Source of the DNA: Plantago elongata
Lineage: Eukaryota; Streptophyta; Magnoliopsida; Lamiales; Plantaginaceae
Direction: 5' to 3'
Length of the DNA: 64,000 bases
NCBI GenBank assembly: GCA_036897095.1
Contig: JAYMSP010000181.1
Span: forward strand, 1 to 64,000
Each line of letters opens with the position of its first letter. Within the stretch, counting starts at the first letter, position 1. A model generated the notes under the pieces. That model saw only the letters and a list, made by a program, of their open reading frames with translations, made no database searches and was not told where the DNA came from. This document shows, piece by piece, positions 1-13,121 of this stretch. A program made the position numbers and the translations under genes.

Positions 1-37
1 TTCGTAAATGCACTAAATGCTGTTAATAAAGACCTAC

Positions 38-1045
38 CTTCCTGAGAGGAACAAGACTGAAAAGTCCGAGAAAACTAACAACAAAGATGAACCCCATCAT
101 CCACAACAATCCTGGATTCTTAACATCCTCAGCTCGATTACCGGGGTAATCCTCACCGATCAATTTATATGTCTTCTCATCCATAGATAGCAGGTATGAT
201 CCAAACCCCCCTGCAATTTGCAAAATCAAACAATCAAACAAAAGCACTGAATCAACAATGATATTACTTAAATCGAATCTACACAATTTCAATACTTCTA
301 CAAAGCAATTCATCATCAATATGTAAAAAAGTAAGATCCTTTCAGAAACAATACAATAGTACTAACAATTAATTACACACCACATATACCAATCAACCAA
401 ACAAAGCAATGAAACATACAAGGCTAGTTAAATCTATACTCTTTCAAACGGAATCCACTAAAAGCAAGGCCATATCAAGCAATTCATCATCAATATGTAA
501 GAAAGTAAACTCCTTTCAGAAACAATACAACAGTAACAATTCACTACACACCACATATAGCAATCAGCCAAACAAAGCACCGAATCTATGAGGCTAGTTA
601 AATATATACACTTTCAAATAAATCCACCATCAATTGCGAATCAACAAAATTGAGCAAAAGGCATACCACTAAACGCAAGGCCATAGCAAGCAACAACACA
701 GGTCTGAATAACAGTGTTCTCCTGGCGAGTAAAGGGTTTGACTTGAAATCCCAAATTGGACATAAATCCGGTCCATGATTTCACAAAGAAGAATCCGAGC
801 AAACCCGCAGCAACGTTGAGAGAAGGGATAATTCCAACCGTGAGATTAAGCTTGTGGGTAATGATGCAAAAGAGGGTCCCTAACAAGGCGCTCACAACAA
901 GTCCTCTGATCGTAATTTGATCTTTCCATTCCGGTATAATCTCGTCTTTGAAAGCAACTTTCTCCTCCTCCTCTTCTTCTTCTTGTTGAATCACCAACGG
1001 CTCAGAAAGCAACTCATTGACCCTCGATTGGTGTTCTGTGCCCAT
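38..1045 (-). CDS. YSL-type metal-nicotianamine transporter, 5' part only
   Basis: This is the N-terminal part of an oligopeptide-transporter (OPT) family protein of the Yellow Stripe-Like group, which carries metal-nicotianamine complexes across membranes. Exon 1 is 667-1045 and exon 2 is 38-210, with GT-AG junctions that keep frame (split Gly codon). The join gives [18 protein letters not shown], matching YSL proteins at that point. The start is followed by an acidic tail with seven Glu in a row, then [14 protein letters not shown] and the first membrane helix (about residues 46-65). A donor follows Arg-Lys at position 38, so the gene continues beyond the left edge. From memory the sequence looks closest to the YSL5/7/8 clade, but subgroup is not certain. 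Confidence in the family is high; substrate is unknown. Confidence 0.93.
305..652. repeat. Tandem duplication, about 174 bp, inside YSL intron 1
   Basis: Two adjacent diverged copies begin with gcaattcatcatcaatatg at 305 and 479. The block at 452-487 also resembles the end of exon 1 and its splice donor (661-695), so the repeat unit seems to include a decayed copy of the exon edge. Confidence 0.8.
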
Positions 1046-1116
1046 CTTGTGGTAATGTCAGAGAGAGAGATTGAGCTCAGCTGGAGAATTGGAGAGGAGT
1101 TGGAGGAGACGTGGTG

Positions 1117-1124
1117 ATAAATAT
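1117..1124 (-). promoter_or_regulatory. Likely TATA box of the YSL gene
   Basis: On the minus strand TATATTTA lies about 72 bases upstream of the YSL start codon. This spacing suits a plant core promoter with a short 5' UTR. No transcript evidence is available. Confidence 0.4.
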
Positions 1125-4100
1125 ACAGAGGATCAACGATCAAGAATCGCCAAGATTGAATTTTTATTGTTTGGAGTTTATCTTGGTTGTTGATTCTCTA
1201 CTTTTGGTTTGGTCCGGTTATTAGCAGTTTGAGCTAGTGGTGTTGTTTAACTTGTTAGGTGAGTAGTGGAGTTGAACTGAACTTGATTCATGGGATTGAC
1301 AAATTTAACAGATATTTATTAGTATAAATAGCGAAGATCGAGTCTACAATTAAGTTGATAGATCATGTAATTAAAAATAATTCATATGAATTAAAAAATA
1401 ATTTTAAATTTATCTAATCTTATTTTTTAATAAATATAATTTATTTTTAACTATAAAATTTACAACTTATTTGTAGATTCGATTTTTCTGAAAAAATTTC
1501 TCCACTGTAATAGGCCTAGTTTACGGTGAAGTTCATTGACGTGAGGTGATAGGAAAGGAGTCCAAGATAGAGTAGATTCCTTTGTTTTCTACATATCTTA
1601 TTCTCATATTTGTCTTTAAGTGCTCAGAATAAGATTTATCAAGTTATGGGTTGATATGGGCACCATGTTCTTGGAAGTCTGTGGTTTAGTTCTGTTGCTT
1701 CTCCTCTTGGAACTTGTCTTCTTCAAATCGCATTCATGATTTTCAATCTAGAAATAGGTTACTTGTATACTGGTAGGAATTCCATTGCACCCATAATTAC
1801 CCACAAATAATATACGTGATCTGCAAATATTAATAGAATCTATGTGAATCTCATATTTTTATATGTTTAGTGGGTGTACTCATCTCGCCTCTACACTTAA
1901 CCATTTTGGTTTCGTTCTCTTATAAACATTGTGATTGTTTATTATACAGTTAAAACATTATGTTACAAAATTTTTAGATGTTTAACTTCTTGATTTTGGT
2001 TTTGTTTATACACTTGGTTGACATAAATAGATATTATTGCATACTTGATTGACTAAAACATAAGTAGAAGGTTGAATGGGAAATTCTTACCAGTAATCAA
2101 GTAAGGAGTTAAGTTTCAAATAAAAATCTATAAAAAAATATTGTTTCATAAAGTGCAAATGATATATCATAGAATGCAAATGTAACAAAAACGTTGTATT
2201 ATAGAGTGTAAATATACCGTTTTCACACCTAAAATTGTATATTTAGTGTGACGATATACAATTTTTTTTTGCATCATGGAATGCAAATAATATAACGGTC
2301 AATTTTTAAATTGTTAATTCCAGAATAGTACCGGCCTAAATCTCCCCCCGAATAGAACTCTTGAATTATGGATGCGATTGAGCATTATTGATGAGTTGGG
2401 CCAGCAGTCAAGCCTGGTTACAAATTGACTTGTTTGCATTTGGATCATTAGCTAATGCAGGCTGGGCCAAAACGGCTAGACTACTCGAGATTGGGCCTGG
2501 GCCATCACCAATTTAAATAATCCAGATGTACATTCTCTTCGATCCCAACAGAAAACCGTAAATTCTTAGATAATCCAGATCTACATTCTACAAATGAATA
2601 TCGACCATGGTTTTTAGAATATTGCTTTAAGTTGACGTTTCGTTGCATAACAACTACATAACTTTAATTAATCTAATAGAAGTGTATCTTAAGAGTTCGT
2701 AAAATGTGATATAGTTCTAGAAGCCCTTTTAAAAGCTGACTAACACCTTTATATCTGAAGTATTCAAGATGCTTTTTGAGCCAGAAGAACCCGAACCAAA
2801 TACTCATTGACAAGGGGCTTGAGTTCACTATATGCATGTATGAGATTTATATTTCGATCAAAATCAAAACATGGTTAGGAAAGCCGCGAATCAATATGCA
2901 CCAAATTCCAGATTTGATGTGGACACATGCTTCCAAGTCTATGATACTCTAGAAACCAGGCATGCCGACATGGAACTTAACCACTCCCTAACTATGTGTA
3001 TCTGATAAGATGTCTGAATAACTACTAGGAATACCATTGGCAATTAACCAACTAAAGAAGGTTAAGCAATTAGATCAACTTGCAGTACAGCCTTCTGTTT
3101 GTATTGATTCCATGATATGTCTGAGTTGGGCAATCTTCTTCAAGTCATGTCCACACCCCTCATTGTCTTTAGCCTTTGTTCCTTAGCCGAAATTATCATC
3201 CTTCAATAGAGCCAAGGCCCATACCTCCACAAATAACAATCATCTGGCAAAATTTGTCTCACCAAATCCATACCTCCAATAATACACTACACCACCACCA
3301 TTTTCTTCTTATATTCGGTTTCCAGGATACAGCCACCAAGTTTGCAACACATCACTAAGACCCCCAGAATTTTCGATTATTTATCATCTCATGCGGCCAC
3401 ATGGAACCTCAGGATCTAGCCATGCTCATCCTGGCCCTCCAACAAAACTTTCATCACAGTAGCAACAACTGGCAGCCGAACCAAGATAAATACCAGTACA
3501 AAAAGATAGTGCATACCCAGATGGCCACTGTACTGAACGTTGAATCAAGTTTTGGAAACAGGAGGAATCCCAATCCTAATATACATTCTCACTGGCAATG
3601 GTATAACTCTGCTGACACTCCGATACAGAGATCCTCTTTGCTACTGCAACACTATTTATAACTACGTCTCTAACTCTCTAAGCTATAACTGTCTTCAACC
3701 TGAGAAAAGTTGCTTTCAGGGAGAAGAAGAAAAAAGACATCAGATTCAGCACTTCAGATATAAACAGCATAATCGACATCACAGAACAGTACATGCAGTC
3801 TATTCTCTTGTCAGCTTAAAAAAGTTATCAAGTAGTTGAGCAAATTTTTTCAACAAATTCTCCTCTTTCTATAGGTATCAGTGACAATTAGCTTAACGTA
3901 GAAAAAAATGTCACATCTTTGACATTCAAGATAAGACTAAGCAACCCCTAATAGCTATCAGGATTAGTAAGATGACAGGCTATCAGAGTCTAATGCCTAT
4001 CAGCAGAATAAAATGTCATCACACTATAAGCCATCATGTATAGTCAAGCATTAAAAAACAATTCGGCTGCATGCATTGATGGGAATGAGAAATAGAAATC

Positions 4101-5575
4101 TTATCATAAGCGTCATTGATTACCATAACAAGTGCACTATTCAAAAGAAACAGTATGATCCAATATAAAGTGACACATGGAACAGTCAAACAAAATAAAC
4201 ACGATCATGTGCCTTCACAGGATGTGATATGGGCGCTGCTGTTGCAAAAGATATTTTTTTCCTGCCATTCAATTATGCGTTCACATAGCTTTGCAGTAGG
4301 AAAAACATGTAAGAGATTGCTGTATGTTCCTTATGCCAGATAGAGATGAGTATAAGTGAGCAGTTCAGGTGGATGATGTTTCAAATTTTACGCTTCTGGT
4401 TTGCTGGCCTGCAGAAAAGAGTTGTTCCAAAATTCATAAGAGGACACTATTTATAGAGGCGATATATATATATGCTATACATACCCTTGTGCACACGTGC
4501 AATTCTATTTGTAACTGTGCATATTGTTGTATGCATAAATTGAACTTTAATGCAAAAGTAGCACTGATCTTTCTAATTACATTTGGACAGACATGTATGA
4601 TTTTTCTACGATATTTTCTCACATAATTTAATTTTCTAAAATTCAAAACAGAAGCATTTAAAGACATGTGCTCATACAAATTTATACAGTATACAAGAGA
4701 AATAATTCCACAAACCTCCATGGCATGTTCCACAATGGTCAGACAACAATGAAGTATAAGGCCACCTATATGAGAACATGAGAATTTCTCCACAACCCAG
4801 CGAGCTTAAAGGGCAAAGAGGCTCAATTTTGTTGCAAATAACCACTTGACGCATAACACTTAACACCCCCCGGAACTCAGGTACAGAGAAAAAGAAACAT
4901 ATATTGATAAAGTTCATAGAATATCATGTCGGTATGGTACTACCAAGAAAGTAGAACGAGCCTTCTGCATCAACCTAATCCTGTAGGCATACCAATTATA
5001 GGCGGTGCACCTGAGCTCCAACTCCAGAACAACAAAATTTATTTATGAAACAATAGCCTTACTCTTTATAGTAACATAATACAGCTAACTAAAGATCTTT
5101 TTATTGGAAAAAAGATAGCCATAAATGCTTCATACCAAACCAGATATTGGATCACACATGTTAATTATAGCATTATGCATTAAATAACCAATCATCAGGA
5201 GACAGAGCTATATCATAAAGAAAATGTGGATGGGGATGATCATTGGTTGTTTACACGATCAGGCACGATGCCAACTCCAAGAAAGCACGTTGGTGCAAAT
5301 ACGTAGCATGAGCCCGCAAGGTGGGCCTGAGCTCACTGCTCAACTGATACAATATAGACAGAGGTAATCCAACCATACTCTTGTAATTTTCTCATTGTCT
5401 TTCTTGCTCAACTCTATCCTAAGACACTTCCAGGAACATCAGGACTTATACTTACAAACATCATGATGAAAAAGCATTACAACTATCCCTCTCCTATAAG
5501 TCTCTAAGGAACTCCTTTGACATAATAATTCTACCATTCATACAGCAACTATCAATTTTCACAAGAAAGTTCAAC
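1125..5575. other. Intergenic region between YSL and LAZY1
   Basis: This 4.4-kb stretch separates the divergently transcribed YSL and LAZY1 genes and should hold both promoters. Short open frames at 3176-3839 and 4369-4917 have no clear start context, splice structure or recognisable domain, and I regard them as chance. I see no transposon ends, RNA gene or long repeat that I can name. Confidence 0.5.
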
Positions 5576-7861
5576 ATGAAGGTTAGTTCTGCATCTTCTA
5601 AATGAGGTAATGGGCATAACATTTTTATCTGAAATTATGTTTCTAACTTTTAGCATTTTATTCAGTTACTAGGTTGGATGCACCGTAAGTTGATGCAGAA
5701 GGGAGTCGAGCCAATGAAGAATACCACCATAGGTAACTTCAGTGAGGAATATCATATCTACGTAGGACTAACACATATACTGAAATTTGGCATCATTTTT
5801 CCTGTCTAGCCTTTCCTCTTCGAAAATTTATAATATAGGTGAAAATGAATCATTTCAAGTAAAAGCCTCAAATATTTAGTCCTATATTTCACTAGTGAAA
5901 GGGGAGTGTCAACATAAAATTACACCTGACTTGCATCAAAACTGCGCCTAGATGTCATGTTCACTTGTTTGAAGAGTAGAATGCTATTACGTAAAAGTTC
6001 AAAATGATAATGATGTTCATGCAACAAGGTCCAATATGGAAGTATGAAATTATGGCTAACAAGATTTAATTTTTCCTTTATTTTCAGGAAAATCTGGCAC
6101 CTGTTTTTCCATGCAGGCAATGTTTGACGAGAAAAATTTCTTCATAGATCCCACCAAGGACTTGTCATGCTCAAACGTCAAGTGTCAAAAATCTTCTGAT
6201 AAATATGAAGCTGACGAGGACGTTCTATACCAACAAGAACTACTTGAGCCATTTGACTTTCTTTCAATTGGAACTTTCGGTATGGAACTACTCCACACGG
6301 ACCCACCCACACCAGCACTGCCAACACCTTTGGGAGAATTGACTAGTAAGAAGACTGAGATAACAGAAGGTGATCTTAAGCTAATAAATTATGAACTAGA
6401 AAAGTTTCTTGAAGCTGAAGAGAAAGAGATCTTGAATGACACATCTGAGAGAAGCAGTCATGTAAGCATGACAACCCTCGTCAATAAGGCACCTGAAGGA
6501 ACAGATTATGAAGAGCACATGCATATGGAAACCTGCCCTCTTCAAAATTATCTCCTTGCCACTTCAATTGAACTAGCTGAGGCTGAGCAAGAGACAAAAA
6601 GAGAAAAGGCATCCCTCGGTGAGCTCCTTAAGAGAAACAATATCATCAATTATGATACTGCAATAAACTCTCAAGAATTAGAACATCAAAGCAGGAAAGC
6701 AAACATTGGCCGTTTCATGAAGAAGGTGGTTAAGAAGATTCATATGTCCTCGAGCAGCTCAAAGATTACTTCCAAGAATGTTGCCACTACATCCAGTAGT
6801 ACAGTTACGAAGAAACTTTCCAAGGTCTGTTAATCTTACTCAATCAGTTAAACCTTTAACATATCAGTTTTACATTTTGCAAACTTAAAAATATAGCAAA
6901 TATCATGGACTGGTTCATTGACAGTGAAGGGAGTAGATGTTCTAATTCACTGACAGTGAAGGGACTAGATGTTCTAATTCTAAAAATCTGATTGTTCAAG
7001 ATCCCATATATTTATTTTGTATGATGTTGGAAAAAAATTCTTGACTAATTTCCTACAATTCTCATCTTTTTCTATTACCTTTTTTAATTCAATATGTATG
7101 TTAAAGGATAAAACAAACTGTGCTCATCAATATATAAACTTCGTTCTACTTTAATTCCATTCCATATCCCAACTATTCTCAACACAAGTTATGTAACTAC
7201 AAAAATACTATATAGGAACAGAGATCAAGGATTTCAATGCGAGAAGTATACAGTAACAAGTGTTACCATCTCCCCTAGTAGAGTAGAAACATGGGACAAC
7301 TGAAGAGAAGACAATTAAAATGAAAACACTGAGCTTACAATTTATGGTAGCTAAGAAGGTCCATAGAAAGAAAACTGCTGACGTATATGTGCTCATTTTC
7401 CTGGGCTCAAACAAAAATCAACTGGCTATAGTACTATAACAATCTACCTGGTTTTTGTGTGGACATAGGCTATAAAAAAGTTTCAAAGGAAAGTTCACCC
7501 AGAAAAGACACCTGAGAATCAGTCTACTAAGCTTCCAGCTGGAAGGAAGATAAATGTTTCTGCTGAAGAAGGCCGTCAAATCGGAGGAGCCGATGGAAGG
7601 AACATGTATGATCAAGCAGCTACAGGCGAGAGTAAAGAGATCACCATGAAATTCTCTGCAGATGGTATCTGGAAAGGTCCTTCAACAGAGAGTGGACATT
7701 GGATTAAAACAGATTCTGACTGTGAGTTGAAACAGATTCTGACATTAGTGGATGTTACTAATAGTCTTTTATTAGCAATACAATTGTTTAACATGTTACT
7801 TTCTTCTATCTTATTGTGGGAAATTTGTACAACAGACGTTGTGCTGGAGCTACAAGGCTGA
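5576..7861 (+). CDS. LAZY1: LAZY1 shoot gravitropism protein
   Basis: LAZY1 belongs to the IGT family and links gravity sensing to lateral auxin transport, setting shoot branch angle. Five exons join in frame: 5576-5581, 5666-5732, 6088-6824, 7469-7721 and 7836-7861, giving 362 residues, close to the length I recall for Arabidopsis LAZY1. Exon 1 codes only Met-Lys. Conserved parts in order are MKLLGWMHRKLMQ at the N-terminus (region I), the IGT motif in FDFLSIGTFG (region II, exon 3), an acidic ELEKFLEAEEKE segment (region III), a basic Ser-rich stretch (FMKKVVKKIHMSSSS), and the C-terminal DSDYVVLEL, an EAR-like LxLxL-type tail split by the last intron. The gene lies tail-to-tail with ABCI11, 509 bases away. 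No breaks are seen, so I expect it to be functional. Confidence 0.95.
6914..6977. repeat. 32-bp tandem duplication in LAZY1 intron 3
   Basis: Two copies of a 32-base unit beginning ttcattgacagtgaaggg lie back to back with two mismatches. It is recent and intronic, with no obvious effect on splicing. Confidence 0.85.
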
Positions 7862-8370
7862 TTTGGGATCAAAGCAAAGCAAGCCTCATCCGTCCTGAGT
7901 GTTAAAGTCAAGTTTCAAGTACTGTATGTTAATAGTACTGCAATTCAAGTTTCAAGATCAGCAAATGTGAATTCTGATAATGGAAAACTTAAAGTATAAG
8001 CCACTCCTATCTGTGAGATTTCGGGTTAAGAATGTAGGATCAAGTGGTACTAAAGTATTGTATTATTAGGGATATTGCACGAGTATGTTTGTGTTACTAA
8101 AAAACTAAGATAAAGTGTCAGGGAACAGAGCAGTTTCCGTTTAATGTATTTAAGTGTTTGTTTGGCTTGAACATCATATCTAAAGCTTGGACGTATCAAT
8201 TTTCATAGACATGGTTTCTCTCAAGTAACCAATTTGAATTTGAAAATTTTCTTCGAGGTAAACTACTGAAATTTAAAGACCAAAGCGTTCATCAATGTAT
8301 GCTCACGTAAATTTGGTCGTACCTCAGATGTAGCATGGATCAGTGATTTACAAGATGTATGCAACAAAGT

Positions 8371-11300
8371 TTAAGCAGGCAAGATCTCGCTCCTCAAAAC
8401 TCCACCCATCTCCATCTTCCAAGAGTGGTCTACTGCCGATGCCAACTCTCTGAATATACACAATAGATCTCATTTGCGTACGAATACAAATTTTCACTAA
8501 GGAGGTAAATTTTGCATGGCTTGAACATGGATAATTAATGCTCACAGTATAAAATGTACAGTGTCATTCTCATGTTTCATATTTATGACTTAAAAACAAC
8601 AATTGACAACCCAACTTGAGTTTTAATGCAGTAAATGATTCTATAGTATGATTTTAAAAAAATGAGCTACTTCACAATTTTAGATTTTCGTTTATAATGG
8701 AATAAGATGCGTTTTGTGACAAGCACATGACGTTGTCACTGACTCACTCCAAATCTGAAACATTGTTTCCCAGTTTGTCACCTTTTGCCATGAATAACCA
8801 TGCCTAATTATTTGAAGGAGATCACAACCATGATGAATAGGCCAAAATACTGCAGTTAACTAGAGTAGGCGTGTGGCTGTAATCTCCTTTACATAACCAT
8901 GCCTAATTATTTGAAGGAGGTCACACCAGTGACTAGGATGAAAATTTGAACATTAGAGCATTTTCCTCTGTAAAACAAACCATACAGCTATTAACTTACT
9001 TAAGGTCATGACTGACAACAAGCAATGTAAGCTCCTTTTTCAGCTCTTTTATCAACTTCACAACATCTGCACGGGCTTTCCAATCTGATAACAACAAAAT
9101 TTACATCATGAGACATTAAAAATAGACGGTAAGTATAGGGTTCCATAAGAGAATAAGATAGACCAAGAGAGAGATGAGAAGAATGACAAATATACTCGAA
9201 TTTTGAACAATCAGAGTACATAAAGAGAAGGTAGCTGGTGAATGATGACTAGTATACTAGGTTTATATGGAAAACAAATTGACAGATTTATGATTGATTT
9301 GTAATTTCTAAGTAGAAGAATGTACACTTTCATGAGCATTTCATCAAGCATATTAGGAGAATACCAAAAATATTCAACTTTGATGGACAGAGATTATGCA
9401 TTTTTTTATTGTAATAAAATAAAAGCATTCCTTGGCTAATGTAATTAAAGAGTAAGTCTTGAAGTAACACAATATTAGTTAAATCTTCATCCTCAACTAC
9501 TTCAGATTCATGAAAATAAATTGAAGCAATAATTTGCCGGTGCCAGAATATTAAAGAAAAAAAATAGCAGACCATTTCATACCTAAACCAGCAAGAGGCT
9601 CATCCAATACCAGTAGGTCAGGAGTTTGAACCTGAGAAAAGATATGAACATTAAATGCAAATCATTGAAAATAATTTTGACCGATGAAAGTGCATGGACA
9701 GCTTCTGTCACAGGATTAGATATGAGTGTGACCCAAAACACTAAAGTGAAAAAAAAGCGTTTTTTTTACATGTGCTAGCAAACTGATGCATGTGTAGCTC
9801 TTATAAATTACATGACAGAATAAGCTTTGAGGTTTCATGGCATCTGCATTGGAGTGTAACAAGCTAAGTACCAGAACTTACTATTTTCTACAAGCGTACT
9901 GCTACATGCATCAAGTTCCATCAGGGATAGTAACCTTACCAACTGAATTGCTAGAGCAAGCCGGCGTTTATATCCACCACTAAGAGATTGTGGGTCTTTC
10001 TCCAAAGAGATTCCAGTCAGACCAACCTATTATATGATGAAAAATTCTCAGAATTGGGCCAACTTTAAACCAATTCTTAAAACAATAAAGTAATGGAGAT
10101 CAGGTGGGGAAAGTAAATGAAGGCTTTAAGTTTAAGGCTAAGAAATAAATTGAGTTCCACCATCCCAGTACATTGAGATGGATCTGGTTTTGATGATGAG
10201 TATAAGAATAGTTGTCCTAATAAATAGGTTCACTGTTTGTCTCCAGCATACCGATGTCATGGCCTTGTGGAGTCGCGAGGCAAGAAGCTCTCTCAATTGC
10301 AGGCCACTTCTTTGTCTAGGCCACCCAAATATTATTTCATCTAGAACATTGTCTGCGACAAAATACCTATTCCCATTCAATTACTTAGATACCTTTTGTG
10401 AGACATTCAAATTCTTGGAAAAAAGACATGCAGCATAAAACAACTTTGTTAAAAAAATCAGGAAAGTTGTGCCATAAATATAAACAAGGAAGAAGGGATC
10501 CTAAACTATGATACACATGGGAAAAAAAATTAAATGGATAAATTATTTCTTTAGACATCTTAGAAGCAAAAAAGTAAAACAAAATTGAGTCATTTGATCA
10601 GTCATGACTGAAGGAGGCCAAGATATGAACAGAACACTAGTAGAATCCTGAGAAGTGCAAAAAAGAATAAAGTATATGTAATGAGTACCTTTCAGGAAAT
10701 TGGAAAACAATACCAACTTTTACAGGGAGCAACAGTTCTGGAGAATGGTTTGGAAGGCCACTATCATTATAGCTCTGAATAAAGATGGAGCCTGATGTTG
10801 GCTTACTTAGCCCCGCCATCAGCTGTAAAGGAAAATTTGTATGAGCAGTATTAAGACAAATGTCATAAGATATCTTGACCTATCAAGACAGGCTAATGGA
10901 GGCAAAGAAAACAGGCTTTTAAAATGTGAACCTGCAAGAGAGTTGTTTTTCCACTCCCACTGCGACCGAAGATCAGCCCACAACTACAGGCATGCATGAC
11001 AACATAAGCAAGTTGAAGTTGACTTCGTTTAACATTGAAGGTGACAATAAACTAATAAAAGCAATGTATTTTTCCAAGCATATTTTCACAACAATTTTAG
11101 TGAAAAGAAGGAAATAACTACATAATTCTTTAAGTCTGCAGCAAAAGGAGAAACAGTAAAAATATCATTATGTAGACTCAATATAACAAAAAAAAAAAAA
11201 TCTCTTGAGCCAGATGTGTCAAATCCCAATCATCTAGTGATAAACGAACATGCATTCTGAATCAGTTGGCTAGTACAACACTAGATCTTATATGAGTAAG

Positions 11301-12228
11301 CAAGTCCAACACAGTATGAGTCTCCACTCTCTGTAAAATAAAAAATGGTGCTTTGCTAAACATTTCTTATATTCTTCTTCACCCTTGACAGTTGTATAGC
11401 AAAGGCACACAAAAGGACAATTATACAGTACAAGTGTATAATTGTGTAGTACCTTTTCTCTGGTAGGGACAAATTAATTCCATTCAAAAGATTGAACTTA
11501 GTGCCTGGAGGTCGATAACTCACATCCTTCATCTAAGCAAGTGCATAAGCAAAGAGTCAACAAATGATAGACAGAGAAATTATCATGTTTCAACAACTGA
11601 ATAACACTCGTGCCTTACTGCCTTAGATACAACAGATACATATGTAATCTAATACTATATTGGCACACAAGCGGATAATCGTGATAGTTTCATATCATAA
11701 CTAGTGAACTATGGACCTGCATTTTTCTATGTAGATACCAAACAACATAGTACATGTTTATATACTACTAGCATTTTAGCACGTACAAACATTGACTCAA
11801 AGTAGCGAAATTTCAAGAACTCGAATCGAAAGAGACAAGAATGCGAATTGTGACAATGACTAATGGGCTAAACAAGTGAAGCTCAGTGTTACTAAATAAA
11901 CACGAAAACCAACTTACTTCGAAGCAGGAATAATCACAGGTGATCCTTGGCAATCGAGAGGTTTTTAAACTGAAGCTGCAATCAGTACCAGTTGAAAATA
12001 TTATCATCAACAGTCAACACAATTGATTGTGCATATAGTATCCATAAGTAAAGAGAGTGTGATCAATAAAAGAATATTCAACCAAATTGCAATCAGTTAG
12101 TCCAAAACGGTATATACTATAGAAATGGGGAAAATAAAGACTGACCTGAAGAGGAATGGAGAGTGAGAGGCGGTTGGTTTGGGGGAAAATGCAGATGGCA
12201 AAGGAGGAGTAATCGGCATAGAGGCCAT
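8371..12228 (-). CDS. ABCI11: Plastid ABC transporter ATPase (ABCI11/NAP14)
   Basis: This is a soluble single-domain ABC ATPase of the plant ABCI group, thought to act at the plastid envelope with separate membrane partners in metal or lipid handling. Ten exons join in frame: 12146-12228, 11918-11975, 11453-11532, 10932-10983, 10689-10822, 10252-10366, 9940-10026, 9583-9631, 9000-9084 and 8371-8449, giving 273 residues. The first 45 or so residues are Ser/Pro-rich with few acidic residues, as in a transit peptide. All ABC motifs are present: Walker A GRSGSGKTT (80-88), Q-loop Gln132 in VFQFPE, signature LSGGYKRR (189-196), Walker B LLVLDEP (209-215) and H-loop His245 in VVSHD. The start codon was chosen because it gives the transit-like leader and a correct first junction. 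Confidence 0.95.
8794..8927. repeat. 35-bp direct repeat spaced 99 bp, in the last ABCI11 intron
   Basis: The string ataaccatgcctaattattt with following bases occurs at 8794 and 8893 with almost no change. It is a short local duplication inside the intron. Confidence 0.7.
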
Positions 12229-13084
12229 TAATTGAAGATAAAAATTGAATCTTTAGGTTTGGATACAATGGAATTGTACTTTCTTCTACTCTTCTTGGAT
12301 TATTTTCAACTTTAGAGCTTACCTGAACTCCAACGGAATCTTTGAATGATAGCGACTGAGAGCTCCTACAGCCAGGCTTTATGGTTATTGGTGAGGACAA
12401 GACATAATCAAGATAAGCAACGGAGCATATCTACCACTTGTAAGCTCATGTGAACATATACCTGAATTAAGGTTGTATGTGTATAAAGTTAACTTTAAAA
12501 ATGAAAATTCAACTAAATTTTTTACTTAATCTATTAATCTAACATAATTTTTCTATCGTAAACAATATAATATCCACATTATAGATATGCATATCAATTA
12601 GTTTCCCCATGCACACATATATAGCATACATGTTATAGACATGCATCCAAATCATCGTAAACATTATTAATATTGTTTAGAACATTATATTTAACAACAT
12701 TTGTTGGTATTTCAAGTCTTGCTAATATAGGTCTCTTATAAAATTTTATGTATTTAAAATGATCGTTGTCTTCGAATTTAATCCACCTAAAAAAAATTCA
12801 TGAATTCACCGTCAAGGTGCAGATAGTTATCAAGATGTATGTTAGTGTTATATTAGCGCATATTCCCTTTAAAAACACCTCAACTCCAAAAGCATGTAAT
12901 ATAATTGAATTTAATAACAAAATTTTCTGAACATTCTTAGGATTATTCTTCATTATTGATTTTGGAGTTCCATTTCCGAGAACCTACTAAGCTGAGCTCG
13001 TACTCTGCCCACCCTGTCTGAATAGTTTGTGGATTGCACATGTTTTGCTCATGTGCACTTGCAATTTGTGGATTGTACATGTTT

Positions 13085-13121
<37 letters not shown>

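Noticed and set aside
3176-3839. Overlapping plus-strand open frames of 60-99 codons, and weak GGM-type motifs on the other strand suggesting kelch repeats
   Set aside because: No frame is continuous, no splice structure joins them, and the motif match is only a few residues.
4434-4917. Cys-containing minus-strand frames that loosely recall an extracellular receptor domain
   Set aside because: Spacing of cysteines and glycines does not fit any domain well; no signal peptide, start context or partner exon.
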